The notes below the pieces were generated by a model. That model was not told the DNA's origin. It saw only the letters and a program-made list of their open reading frames with translations, and made no database searches. DNA of 9,354 nt from the NCBI GenBank assembly GCA_902472555.1, contig CABROF010000100.1:1-9354 (forward strand), written 5' to 3'. Positions 1 to 6,729 of the stretch are shown in pieces. This DNA comes from UMGS1851 sp900555605 (lineage in GTDB: Bacteria; Bacillota; Clostridia; UBA1212; UBA1255). The number at the start of each line of letters is the position of its first letter. The first letter of the stretch is position 1. The position numbers and the translations under genes were made by a program.

Positions 1-133
1 AGCCGAAAACCCACTGTGAAGCAACCACCGTCACGCTGTGACCAGCCTTTGCATGATATTTAGGCAGCAGATTATCCTGATAATTCCAGCCGTCCGTAAC
101 AGGACCGCACAGACAGATATGAACGATATTCAA
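1..133 (-). CDS. Glycosyltransferase family 4-like protein, N-terminus only (runs off window)
   Basis: Read on the minus strand from a TTG start at 133, the frame stays open to the window edge and gives 44 residues beginning MNIVHICLCGPVTDGWNYQD and ending near VTVVASQWVF. This matches the first beta-alpha unit of GT-B fold, family 4 glycosyltransferases: a short hydrophobic strand, a GPVTDGW-Q loop, then the helix and second strand. A GGAGG lies 9 bases before the TTG (143-147), which supports the unusual start. The gene follows the histidine kinase stop by 47 bases on the same strand, so it may be the third gene of that operon. A role in transferring a sugar to a surface glycan or glycolipid is inferred from the family only. 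Acceptor and sugar donor cannot be judged from this fragment. Confidence 0.72.
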   Translation of the reverse strand, partial: MNIVHICLCGPVTDGWNYQDNLLPKYHAKAGHSVTVVASQWVFG

Positions 134-153
134 TGCAGCAGGCCTCCGTATAC

Positions 154-173
154 AAAATAAATCGGTTTATTTT
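154..173. repeat. AT-rich hairpin between kinase and glycosyltransferase genes
   Basis: AAAATAAA and TTTATTTT form a perfect 8-bp inverted repeat around a 4-base TCGG loop. It lies 8 bases past the kinase stop codon (minus strand) and just upstream of the glycosyltransferase ribosome site. The stem is all A-T pairs and has no separate T-run, so it would be a weak terminator at best. It could instead be a processing or attenuation point inside the operon. Confidence 0.4.
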
Positions 174-180
174 AGCATAT

Positions 181-1737
181 TCATTCGGAAACAGCAAACC
201 GGAAGCAGATCGTCGTATCTCCGCTGGGGATACTGGCTACCGTGATTCCGATGCCATGCCGTACAGCAATCTGCTTTGCAATGGCAAGTCCCAGGCCGGT
301 CCCGGTCTTGTTCTGTTCGGAGCGGGATTTATAGAACCGTTCAAAAATAAACGGCAGCTCCTCGGCTGAAATACCGATTCCCGTATTGCTGATGGATACG
401 GCGCCGTCCTTCAACGTTACGCGCACCGGCGGCAGGGACGCCGCCCCATCCGGCCCAGCCGTAAATTTGATGGCATTATCCAGAACAATCAGCATCATCT
501 GGCGGATCCTGTCATAGTCTCCATAAAACAGATACTGTGTCGTATCGTATTCAAATTCCACCGCTACACCCTGCGCCGCCTCGGCAGAGACAGCCTCTCC
601 GGCGCCGCTGCCGCTCTGTCCCCTGCCGCGGGCGCTGCCTATGCGGCGGGCGCTGCGGACGGCATCGCCTACACAGTCGTACAGGTTAAATTCGCCCATA
701 TTCATGCTGAAATCCGCGTTCTGCAGTCTGGACAAATCCAAGATGTCGTTCACCAGACGCTGCATATAAAGACTCTCATTCAAAAGCTCCCGGTGATACT
801 CCGCCACCTGCTCGGGGTCCGTCACGACCTTTTCACACAGGGCCTCCAGGAAACCGCGCATAACCGTCACCGGCGTGCGCAGCTCGTGGGAAATATTCGC
901 CACAAAGTCCTGGCGCATCTGCTGCAGCTTTTCACTTTCCCGGCGGGCGGCGTACAGACGTACGCTCAATGCATCGATGGTACCTGCCAGCTCTCCGATC
1001 TCATCGGTCTGCTTCACATTTGTAGATACCGAATAATCTCCTTCCGCAATCTGCTGCGCCGTGAGGTTGATTTTCTTCAGCGGCCGCGTAAAATAATATG
1101 CAAATATTACAGAAAGCAGAATTCCCAGCATCAGCGCGATCATAATGCTGGCAAACAGGGTAACCGATCCGTTCTCTACTGCTTCGTTAATGCCTGCGAC
1201 AGAATCGTGCAGCAGCACTGCACCGATAATTTTATACGTATTTCCGGAAGGTATTTTGACAGGTACCCCCACCGTCAGCGTCGGGGTATCCAGTACGTCG
1301 CTGAAATCTTCGCTGAACCGGACCTTTCCCTGAAATGCCGCCTGGATATGAAGTCCCGCGTTTTTCGGCAGATCCTGCATCGTGATCTGCGGTTTATCAA
1401 TACGCTGATTGGTCAGGATATTCAGATTTTCATCGATAATCCAGATGTCCGCATCCGTCAGGCGGTTCAGCGAGCGGATAAAAAACAGGTCCTGCTCCCA
1501 ATATTCATATTTGCCGTAACGGTCCTGCGTCCAGGTATACGTGGTTCCCGTAACCAGTTCGCTCATGGTATCGGCCACGCTGTATGCGGCGCGCAGCATA
1601 TTCTTTTTATGCATTTCCACGGAGTAATTCCGAAACAAAAGAGCAAATACGCTGCCGATAGCGACGGCGAAAATCAGCAGCGCCACCGTAAAGTATACGG
1701 TAAGCTTCAGCGCAATGCTGAACCGAAAGCGTTTCAT
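181..1737 (-). CDS. Two-component sensor histidine kinase (HAMP, HisKA, HATPase_c)
   Basis: This 518-residue membrane kinase should phosphorylate the response regulator encoded just upstream. A short cytoplasmic start is followed by membrane segment 1 (about 11-35), an extracytoplasmic sensor domain (about 36-190) and membrane segment 2 (about 192-216). HAMP covers about 217-269. The dimerisation domain holds the phospho-acceptor His284 in NISHELRTP. The ATP domain shows the N-box Asn421 (LDNAIKF), a G1 box NTGIGI at 451-456, the F-box (FIFERFYKS, 463-471) and the G2 box GTGLGL (479-484). The usual Asp of the G1 box DxGxG is Asn451. A Gly/Ala/Ser/Arg-rich stretch (about 362-388) interrupts the link between dimerisation and ATP domains. 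The ATG lies in a TGATG overlap with the regulator stop, which implies coupled translation, and a GGAG lies 10 bases before it. The signal sensed is unknown. Confidence 0.95.
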   Translation of the reverse strand: MKRFRFSIALKLTVYFTVALLIFAVAIGSVFALLFRNYSVEMHKKNMLRAAYSVADTMSELVTGTTYTWTQDRYGKYEYWEQDLFFIRSLNRLTDADIWIIDENLNILTNQRIDKPQITMQDLPKNAGLHIQAAFQGKVRFSEDFSDVLDTPTLTVGVPVKIPSGNTYKIIGAVLLHDSVAGINEAVENGSVTLFASIMIALMLGILLSVIFAYYFTRPLKKINLTAQQIAEGDYSVSTNVKQTDEIGELAGTIDALSVRLYAARRESEKLQQMRQDFVANISHELRTPVTVMRGFLEALCEKVVTDPEQVAEYHRELLNESLYMQRLVNDILDLSRLQNADFSMNMGEFNLYDCVGDAVRSARRIGSARGRGQSGSGAGEAVSAEAAQGVAVEFEYDTTQYLFYGDYDRIRQMMLIVLDNAIKFTAGPDGAASLPPVRVTLKDGAVSISNTGIGISAEELPFIFERFYKSRSEQNKTGTGLGLAIAKQIAVRHGIGITVASIPSGDTTICFRFAVSE

Positions 1738-2420
1738 CAGGATTTTACTCCGAACTTATAGCCCACGCCCCATATCGTCTGGATCTCCCAACCGTCATGC
1801 GGAAATTCATCCAGCTTTGCTCTGAGCCGCTTGATATGGGAATCCACGGTTCTGCTGTCTCCGAAATAATCAAATCCCCACAATTTATCCAGCAGACTGT
1901 CTCTGGAAAATACCTTGTTGGTATTTGTGGCCAGCGTCCAGAGCAGCTCGATTTCCTTTTTCGTCAGATATACAGGATTTCCGTCAATCTCCACCGCATA
2001 GTTTTCCAAATTGACGGTCAGATTGCCGTATGTGAAAATTTTGCTGTTTGCCGCGGTCAGATTGATCCGCCGCAGGATCGCCCGGACCCGGGCCATAACC
2101 TCCCCGCAGGAGAACGGCTTTACAATGTAATCATCCGCGCCGATATCCAATCCCATGATTTTCTCAAAGTCTTCGCCCCGCGCGGTTACCATAATCACAG
2201 GTACGTTGGAATTCCTTCTGATCTCCCGGCACACCTCAAATCCGTCCCGCCGCGGCATCATGACATCCAAAAGGATAATATCCGGATGAAAGCTTTCATA
2301 TTTGGCAAGGGTCTCATCCCCGTCAAAGGCTACCTCTACCGCATACCCTTCTTTCCGCGCATATTCCGACAAGATAGACGTAATCTGTTTATTATCATCT
2401 GCAATCAAAACCTTTGTCAT
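1737..2420 (-). CDS. OmpR/PhoB-family response regulator
   Basis: This 227-residue cytoplasmic transcription regulator should be phosphorylated by the adjacent kinase and bind DNA through a C-terminal winged helix. The receiver domain (about 1-115) has the acidic pair Asp8/Asp9, phospho-acceptor Asp52 in LLDVMMP, Thr79, and Lys101 in the IVKPF motif. The Trans_Reg_C domain (about 127-224) shows LTKKEIELL, the recognition helix region DSRTVDSHIKRLRAKL, and the closing wing WGVGYKF. The open frame extends upstream to 2543, but the receiver fold starts at MTKVLIADDN. That ATG at 2420 has a purine-rich GGGGTGGGA ahead of it, so it is chosen as the start. The stop overlaps the kinase ATG. The promoter at 2534-2562 gives a leader of about 107 bases. 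Confidence 0.95.
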   Translation of the reverse strand: MTKVLIADDNKQITSILSEYARKEGYAVEVAFDGDETLAKYESFHPDIILLDVMMPRRDGFEVCREIRRNSNVPVIMVTARGEDFEKIMGLDIGADDYIVKPFSCGEVMARVRAILRRINLTAANSKIFTYGNLTVNLENYAVEIDGNPVYLTKKEIELLWTLATNTNKVFSRDSLLDKLWGFDYFGDSRTVDSHIKRLRAKLDEFPHDGWEIQTIWGVGYKFGVKS

Positions 2421-2533
2421 ATTCCCACCCCGTTTCTGGTTTGCTTTGTACGAATATAAATAATATGCGCATTTTGTGTTATTTTCATGACACTGGAAAT
2501 CCGCGTCCTGATTTTTACAAGATGCCTGCACCG

Positions 2534-2562
2534 ATTGTAGCAAAATTCGGAAAAATACGCAA
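2534..2562 (-). promoter_or_regulatory. Sigma-A-type promoter of the two-component operon
   Basis: On the minus strand TTGCGT (2562-2557) is followed after exactly 17 bases by TACAAT (2539-2534). Both boxes are close to the consensus (TTGACA, TATAAT). Transcription would start near 2527 and run into the response regulator at 2420. The 260-base gap 2421-2680 holds nothing else convincing; an 8-base direct repeat CGGATTCC occurs at 2610-2617 and 2641-2648. Confidence 0.6.
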
Positions 2563-2680
2563 CTGATACGCCTTTTCTTTTATTTTAATATCAAGGAAAG
2601 TTTGTGCGCCGGATTCCCGGACGGCAAACCGTTTCCGCATCGGATTCCTGCAGGGCACGGTCTCTCTAAAGGCTTCTCTG

Positions 2681-3340
2681 TTATTCCCGCAGCGCAAGCA
2701 GGTCCGTCGCCTCCTCCGGTGTTGCGGCAAGCGCATCCGCCCCGGCCAGCAGCAGCTCCTCCCGGCTGCCGTATCCGTATAAAACGCCTACTGCGTCAAG
2801 ACCTTCTGATTTTGCGCCAAGGATATCATGCTCCCGGTCTCCAACCATCACGGCCCTTGTCCCATCGGCAATTCCGCAGGCAGATAATGCAAAACGGATG
2901 ACCTCGTTCTTTTTCACCCGGGTTCCGTCAAGAAGGCTGCCGGCGATATAAGTAAAATATTGTGCAATGCCAAAATGCGCGGCAATCCGTTCTGCAAAAA
3001 CCTCCGGCTTTGACGTTGCCATAATCAGCGTTTTGCCGCAGTCCGAGAGCCGCTGCAGCATAGACACCGTTCCCGGATAAAGAACGTTCTCAAAAATTCC
3101 CTTATCCGTAAAATATACGCGGTAATAATCAACCGCCTGACGCGCCTGGGCCTTTGTAAAGCCGTAAAACCGTTCAAAAGAATCCGTAAGCGGCGGTCCG
3201 ATAAACGGATACAGGGTCTCCCGGGCAGGCGCCGGTATGCCGAATCTTTTCAGCGCATATATTACGGAATTCGTAATCCCCTCCGCCGGATCTGTCAGCG
3301 TTCCGTCTAAATCGAATAAGATATATTTGTACTGCTTCAT
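2681..3340 (-). CDS. HAD-superfamily hydrolase, phosphoglycolate phosphatase/5'-nucleotidase-like
   Basis: A 219-residue soluble phosphatase of HAD subfamily IA, the usual length for Gph-type enzymes. Motif I is FDLDGTLTD, with nucleophile Asp10 and acid/base Asp12. The alpha-helical cap lies at about 15-85. Motif II is MATSKP (Ser110), motif III the lysine pair at 143-144, and motif IV GDREHD (Asp168, Asp172). The stretch GVLYGYGSREEL after motif IV is typical of the Firmicute members annotated as phosphoglycolate phosphatase or 5'-nucleotidase. The substrate cannot be told from the sequence. A TTG two codons upstream (3346) also opens the frame, but the ATG at 3340 has AGGGTG 7 bases before it and starts directly at the first beta strand, so it is preferred. 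The gene has its own promoter and appears to be transcribed alone. Confidence 0.92.
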   Translation of the reverse strand: MKQYKYILFDLDGTLTDPAEGITNSVIYALKRFGIPAPARETLYPFIGPPLTDSFERFYGFTKAQARQAVDYYRVYFTDKGIFENVLYPGTVSMLQRLSDCGKTLIMATSKPEVFAERIAAHFGIAQYFTYIAGSLLDGTRVKKNEVIRFALSACGIADGTRAVMVGDREHDILGAKSEGLDAVGVLYGYGSREELLLAGADALAATPEEATDLLALRE

Positions 3341-3376
3341 GTGCAATCACCCTGCCGTCATATGTTTTTACAGCTG

Positions 3377-3405
3377 ATTATAACATGTTCCCGGCAGAAT
3401 GTCAC
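3377..3405 (-). promoter_or_regulatory. Sigma-A-type promoter of the HAD hydrolase gene
   Basis: On the minus strand GTGACA (3405-3400) and a perfect TATAAT (3382-3377) are separated by 17 bases. Transcription would start near 3370, giving a leader of about 30 bases before the ATG at 3340. The -35 box overlaps the stop codon region of the rtcB remnant, so the promoter lies at the breakpoint of that pseudogene. Confidence 0.7.
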
Positions 3406-3781
3406 AGAGTCGGAATCCGCTTTCCCTTGCCCACGCAGATCAGGCTGCCGTCACGCATATTAATGGGAATCAGCAATTTTTCCCCGCGTTTTGCCGAAAC
3501 CGCCCCTTTGCGCAGAATCATGGCCTCCGTATCAATATAATTATGGATTGTCGTAAAATGCTCCTCTGGGGTCAGTCCCATCCCGGAAAGAATCATATCC
3601 ATCATAGCCTGCGGTTCAGCGCCGCAAAGCGTTGGATGATTTTCATATCGTGTATATAATCCTCAAACAGCGCGCCCTTAACATATGCCAAATCCCGATG
3701 GATCGGCGTAAGCATGGCTCTGTATTTCTCCTGTTTTTTCAGTGCCTCGATTGCTTTTTGAATTTCTAATGATGTCACCAT
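3402..3781 (-). pseudogene. rtcB: RtcB RNA ligase remnant (frameshifted, both ends missing)
   Basis: Two short minus-strand frames join into one internal piece of an RtcB-type 3'-phosphate RNA ligase. The first (3781-3602, 59 codons plus stop) reads LAYVKGALFEDYIHDMKII then RFAALNRR. The second (3605-3402, 67 codons) continues MMDMILSGMGLTPEEHF, HNYIDTEAMILRKG and LLIPINMRDGSLICVGKG. The frames differ by one base at CGCAGGCTATGATG; restoring one G gives NRR-A-MMDM, the expected family order. The N-terminal part of the enzyme and everything after the GSLI-GKG motif are gone. The lost C-terminal part includes the APHGAGR region, whose histidine carries the GMP intermediate, so the remnant cannot be an active ligase. 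Intact family members are about 400 residues. It lies between the HAD promoter and the large inverted repeat. The ATG at 3779-3781 is only a nominal boundary. Confidence 0.85.
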
Positions 3782-3903
3782 TTTTTCGTCTCATTTTATC
3801 ATATCCGCTGTCAAGATTCCACCACATATCCGCCAGATTCCTTTTAGGGCAAACGCCTGTCCGTGCCTGCCGCGGCAGACTCGGAAAATGTCTGAAAAAT
3901 TTA

Positions 3904-4005
3904 TACAAAACAAGCGGCTTAGCGCGCGTATGAGCAGGGAAAAGGGGAAAGGTTGTGCTTCCCGCTTGTAAAACGCCCCTTGCGCGCTAAGCCGCTTGCT
4001 TTGTA
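3904..4005. repeat. Large inverted repeat: 24-base arms around a 54-base loop
   Basis: The left arm (3904-3927) and right arm (3982-4005) are reverse complements at 23 of 24 positions, including a perfect 17-bp core CAAGCGGCTTAGCGCGC. The one mismatch is A-C on the plus strand but would be a G-U pair in minus-strand RNA. The 54-base loop holds a second stem, AGC-A-GGGAA (3933-3941) with TTCCCGCT (3959-3966), with one bulged A. CCGCTTG is repeated in the loop (3962-3968) and in the right arm (3992-3998), so an alternative pairing with the left arm is possible. The element begins 23 bases beyond the sigma-factor stop on the minus strand and is followed there by a T-rich run. It could be that gene's terminator, or a 102-bp MITE-like insertion. 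From 3782 to 3903 nothing more than a CTGCCGCGGCAG palindrome (3867-3878) was seen. Confidence 0.85.
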
Positions 4006-4028
4006 TTTGCTTTCAGGCAAACAGAATA

Positions 4029-5642
4029 TTATTCTTTATAATATATACAGATTCCGAGGGACGAATGCGCCGGATCCCCGGGCATCTCCAGCAGGCCGCT
4101 TTCACTGCCGTAAAAGTAAAGATAACCGACAGGAAAGAACGCCTGCTTCATGATCCAGTGAACAAATTCCTCTATCAGATCCCTCCGCGTATGCGGCAGC
4201 AGCTTTTTTTCACCAATATCCGCGATTGCCTCCGCATATTTAAACGCCAAGGGCTCCGCTGCCTTTCTGAGCAGTTCCTGGATTTTATGCTGGCAGGCAA
4301 AGGTCATAACCGGCATTGTCGGAAATAGACCGTCGTTTTTATGGGTGAGATATCCGAATTGAATCAGGTTTGCGGCCGCTTCTTCCTCATTTGCCGTCAT
4401 CGTAATCTTCGGATCATCAAAAATCCGCATAAAAAGATCTGCGTTTGATTCGTTTATAATCCAGTCCCGGTTTTCGAAGGGCTCTGCCTGAAACAGATTT
4501 GCATAATCGATATGCGCATATCCGGAGGTTTTGAAATGATGATGCAGATTGCTCCAGGCGACAGAACGTCGCGGACCGGGCGCTTCCGTAAACGACTCCT
4601 CCGGGTACAATACGGTGCCTGCGATCCGATAGGATTTTCCGTTCTGCTCCGGGATTTTATTTTTCCATTTTCCGCCGTATATCTCAAGCATAGATCTGCT
4701 CAGCATATCCGCCGCTTCACAATACAGGATCCACAGCAGACGGCCTCGCGTAAAATCGCAGCCGTAAAAATTCAGCCTGCGGATATCGGCTTCACATGAA
4801 AGAATGACATCCGTCAGTTCCCGGCCGATGTCGGAATACATCGCTGCTATTTCGTTCAAAAAATCACAATACAGCTGTTTCGGATATATACAAAAATCAG
4901 TTAAATATTTACCGTTTGTACTCTCTTTCAGAAATTGATGCTTGAGAAGATACTGCAGCTTTTCCTCAAAGTATACAGGAGCAACTCCGATTTCATCTGC
5001 AATCTCGCGGACCGTTTTCGCCTCCTTGGCACAAACCGCAAAAATTTGTTTTGTCATAAGATCGCTTACATTGTTCCAATAATCGGGCATCGAGTACCCG
5101 CCCCACAGTTCCACCTCGGCAGGCGCATAGGCGGTTTTACCATAATGATCCATAGTACCAAATCCTTTCCTGATCTCTTTTTTTGCATCGAACAATCTTC
5201 TTTTGACCGTACCCTCCGGAATTTCCAGCAGCCCGGCAATTTCAGAGATTTTCATTTTTTTTAAATAAAATAAAATAATAATATTACGATGGAGCGACGA
5301 AATACGAGAAACGGCATAGTTCAGTTCACTGATCTCATCCTTTGCAAGCAGCTCCGCCTCCGGAGCGCACTCCGGTTCAAAAACAAGCGCGGCGGGATCC
5401 AGCAAAATAGCCCCGTTCTGTTTCAAACGAAGAAACATCCGCAGTCTGTTTTTGGCCATGGCCCAATACCAAGAATAAAAGCATACAATTGCTCTGCCGG
5501 AGCGCAGCGCCTTAATTGCCTCACACAAAATATCCTGTGCCAAATCTTCCGAATCGTGTGCATTCATCAGCCGTTTATAGCAAAAAAGATAGGTTGCTTC
5601 AATTAATTCCGCAGTGATCAGTGAATCATCCGTTTTTACCAT
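4029..5642 (-). CDS. ECF-like RNA polymerase sigma factor with a ~375-residue C-terminal extension
   Basis: A 537-residue protein whose first 160 residues look like an extracytoplasmic-function sigma factor. Region 2 covers about 12-75: AHDSEDLAQDILCEAIKAL is the core-binding helix, and SWYWAMAKNRLRMFLR corresponds to the -10 recognition helix. Region 4 covers about 108-160, with the -35 binding helix-turn-helix MKISEIAGLLEIPEGTVKRR. Ordinary ECF factors are about 160-200 residues; here another ~375 follow. Residues about 193-245 (MTKQIFAVCAKEAKTVREIA onward, through GVAPVYFEEKLQYLLKHQFL) look like a winged helix. Residues about 395-450 (EEEAAANLIQFGYLTHKNDG) may be a second one. No membrane segment or anti-sigma gene is seen, so the extension may itself sense a signal or control the sigma part. 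The flanking SDR gene is cut off by a terminator, so this gene is probably monocistronic. The extension was not matched to a named family. Confidence 0.82.
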   Translation of the reverse strand: MVKTDDSLITAELIEATYLFCYKRLMNAHDSEDLAQDILCEAIKALRSGRAIVCFYSWYWAMAKNRLRMFLRLKQNGAILLDPAALVFEPECAPEAELLAKDEISELNYAVSRISSLHRNIIILFYLKKMKISEIAGLLEIPEGTVKRRLFDAKKEIRKGFGTMDHYGKTAYAPAEVELWGGYSMPDYWNNVSDLMTKQIFAVCAKEAKTVREIADEIGVAPVYFEEKLQYLLKHQFLKESTNGKYLTDFCIYPKQLYCDFLNEIAAMYSDIGRELTDVILSCEADIRRLNFYGCDFTRGRLLWILYCEAADMLSRSMLEIYGGKWKNKIPEQNGKSYRIAGTVLYPEESFTEAPGPRRSVAWSNLHHHFKTSGYAHIDYANLFQAEPFENRDWIINESNADLFMRIFDDPKITMTANEEEAAANLIQFGYLTHKNDGLFPTMPVMTFACQHKIQELLRKAAEPLAFKYAEAIADIGEKKLLPHTRRDLIEEFVHWIMKQAFFPVGYLYFYGSESGLLEMPGDPAHSSLGICIYYKE

Positions 5643-5648
5643 CTCCTT
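5643..5648 (-). promoter_or_regulatory. Shine-Dalgarno touching the ATG of the sigma-factor gene
   Basis: On the minus strand the sequence reads GAAAGGAGATGGTAAAAACG, so AAGGAG abuts the ATG at 5642 with no spacer. No other in-frame ATG, GTG or TTG lies at a good distance; the next ATG is codon 26, which would cut into region 2. An out-of-frame ATG at 5652 opens a nine-codon frame that ends in TGA at 5626, overlapping the sigma start. Initiation here should be weak or depend on something else. Confidence 0.5.
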
Positions 5649-5652
5649 TCAT

Positions 5653-5734
5653 CTGATAATCGGTACCGTATATTTCGTATATTAAGTGCAAAAGAACACA
5701 GGAAGGTTCGGTATATACGAATATATTTTATCAG
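5653..5734. promoter_or_regulatory. AT-rich dyad upstream of the sigma-factor gene (possible operator/promoter)
   Basis: CTGATAA (5653-5659) pairs with TTATCAG (5728-5734). Inside these, TTCGTATAT (5674-5682) pairs with ATATACGAA (5713-5721), giving a nested, imperfect dyad around about 30 bases. A separate CGGTACCG palindrome sits at 5661-5668. The dyad lies between the SDR terminator and the sigma start codon, the only room for the sigma promoter. No convincing sigma-A pair of boxes was found in it, so the gene may use another sigma factor or its own product. Confidence 0.45.
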
Positions 5735-5760
5735 AAAACGCGGCAGTATACATGCGGAGA

Positions 5761-5789
5761 TAAAAAAAGCCGCATATTTTATGCGGCTT
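5761..5789 (-). terminator. Intrinsic terminator of the SDR gene
   Basis: AAGCCGCATA and TATGCGGCTT form a perfect 10-bp stem (5767-5776 with 5780-5789) around a 3-base loop. On the minus strand the stem runs into a stretch of seven Ts (5768-5762). It starts 19 bases past the SDR stop codon and isolates that gene from the sigma-factor gene downstream. Confidence 0.92.
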
Positions 5790-5808
5790 CAGCGGTTGAA
5801 ACGATTTC

Positions 5809-6708
5809 TTACGATCCGACTATGGTTCCTCCGTTTGGGTGCAGCACCTGTCCCGTCATATAGCTCGCATCTGCGGAGGCAAGAAATACGTAGCAGGGAG
5901 ATACCTCACAGGGCTGTCCCGCCCGCATCATGGGAACCGCGGAAGTCTTTGTGCCAAAGGTTTTCACCTCCTCTGCGGAAAAGGAAGCCGGAATCAACGG
6001 CGTCCAGATGGGGCCGGGCGCAACAGCGTTTACCCGAATGCCTTTTTCAGCAAGGGACAGGGAAAGAGATCTGGTCAGGGCGACAATCGCGCCCTTTGTG
6101 GCGCTGTAGTCTATCAGATCCTTGTTACCCTGGTAAGCCGTAACAGAAGCGGTATTGATGATGCAGCCGCCGTTTTTCATATGCGGCAGCGCGCTCTGTA
6201 TCAGATAGAAAAAAGAAAATACGTTATTTTGAAACGTCAGCGCAAGCTGCTCCCGAGAGATATCCAGAATACTTCTCCGCACAAATTGAACCGCATGATT
6301 GTTTACCAAAATATCCAGCTTTCCGAAACGGCTGATGGTGCTCTCCACACATTTTTTTGCAAAATCCGGATTCTTTAAATCACCGCGAAGTAATATGCAA
6401 TTTCCATTCAGCTGCTTGATTCGTTCCGCCGTCTCGTTTGCATCCTGTTCCTCGTCATAATAGACGATTGCAACATCCGCGCCCTCTTTGACAAAGTCAT
6501 ATGCAACGGCCCGGCCGATGCCGCTGTCGCCGCCTGTGATTAAAGCAGTCTTATTTTCAAGTCTGCGGCATACGCGCCCGCATTCGGAAATAGGCCGCGG
6601 ATCCATCATGTACTCCATGCCGGGCTGTGTATTCTGGTGCTGCGGCGGAAAGGCAATGGGCACCTCCTTGCAATCGGTAATAAAATCTTGCTTATTTTTC
6701 TGTTCCAT
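5809..6708 (-). CDS. NAD(P)-dependent short-chain dehydrogenase (YghA/YhdF/Gsp39-type)
   Basis: A 299-residue cytoplasmic oxidoreductase with a single Rossmann domain. The nucleotide site is TGGDSGIG (58-65); Asp110 (RGDL) contacts the adenine. The NNAG-type motif appears as NNHA (136-139). The catalytic set is Asn161, Ser188, Tyr201 and Lys205 (YSATK). The C-terminal PGPIWTPL and SYMTGQVLHPNGG are hallmarks of the long-N-terminus subgroup that includes E. coli YghA and the Bacillus general stress proteins. The first ~50 residues (FPPQHQNTQPGMEYMMDPRP region) are the typical extra arm of that subgroup. The substrate is unknown; members are often stress-induced. The ATG at 6708 has AGGAGGG 8 bases before it. 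The gene is bounded downstream by a strong terminator and diverges from the alpha-galactosidase gene. Confidence 0.93.
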   Translation of the reverse strand: MEQKNKQDFITDCKEVPIAFPPQHQNTQPGMEYMMDPRPISECGRVCRRLENKTALITGGDSGIGRAVAYDFVKEGADVAIVYYDEEQDANETAERIKQLNGNCILLRGDLKNPDFAKKCVESTISRFGKLDILVNNHAVQFVRRSILDISREQLALTFQNNVFSFFYLIQSALPHMKNGGCIINTASVTAYQGNKDLIDYSATKGAIVALTRSLSLSLAEKGIRVNAVAPGPIWTPLIPASFSAEEVKTFGTKTSAVPMMRAGQPCEVSPCYVFLASADASYMTGQVLHPNGGTIVGS

Positions 6709-6729
6709 TCGCTGATCCCTCCTAGTTGT

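Noticed and set aside
793..1761. A 322-codon open frame on the plus strand opposite the histidine kinase
   Set aside because: It lies fully antisense to a kinase with all family motifs, its product is rich in Arg, His and Gln without any domain, and it has no ribosome site. It is a shadow of the kinase codon pattern.
1797..2459. A 220-codon plus-strand frame opposite the response regulator
   Set aside because: It is antisense to a well-supported regulator and shows no recognisable fold or ribosome site.
2421..2543. A longer response regulator starting upstream of 2420
   Set aside because: The extra residues do not belong to the receiver fold, and the frame would start upstream of the predicted transcription start at about 2527.
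3678..3908. A 76-codon minus-strand frame across the rtcB remnant boundary
   Set aside because: It overlaps the RtcB-matching frame out of phase, starts inside the inverted-repeat arm, and has no family signal.
3904..4005. Integron attC site or CRISPR-related palindrome
   Set aside because: The arms lack the GTTRRRY/RYYYAAC core sites of attC, there is only one unit, and no integrase or cas gene is present.
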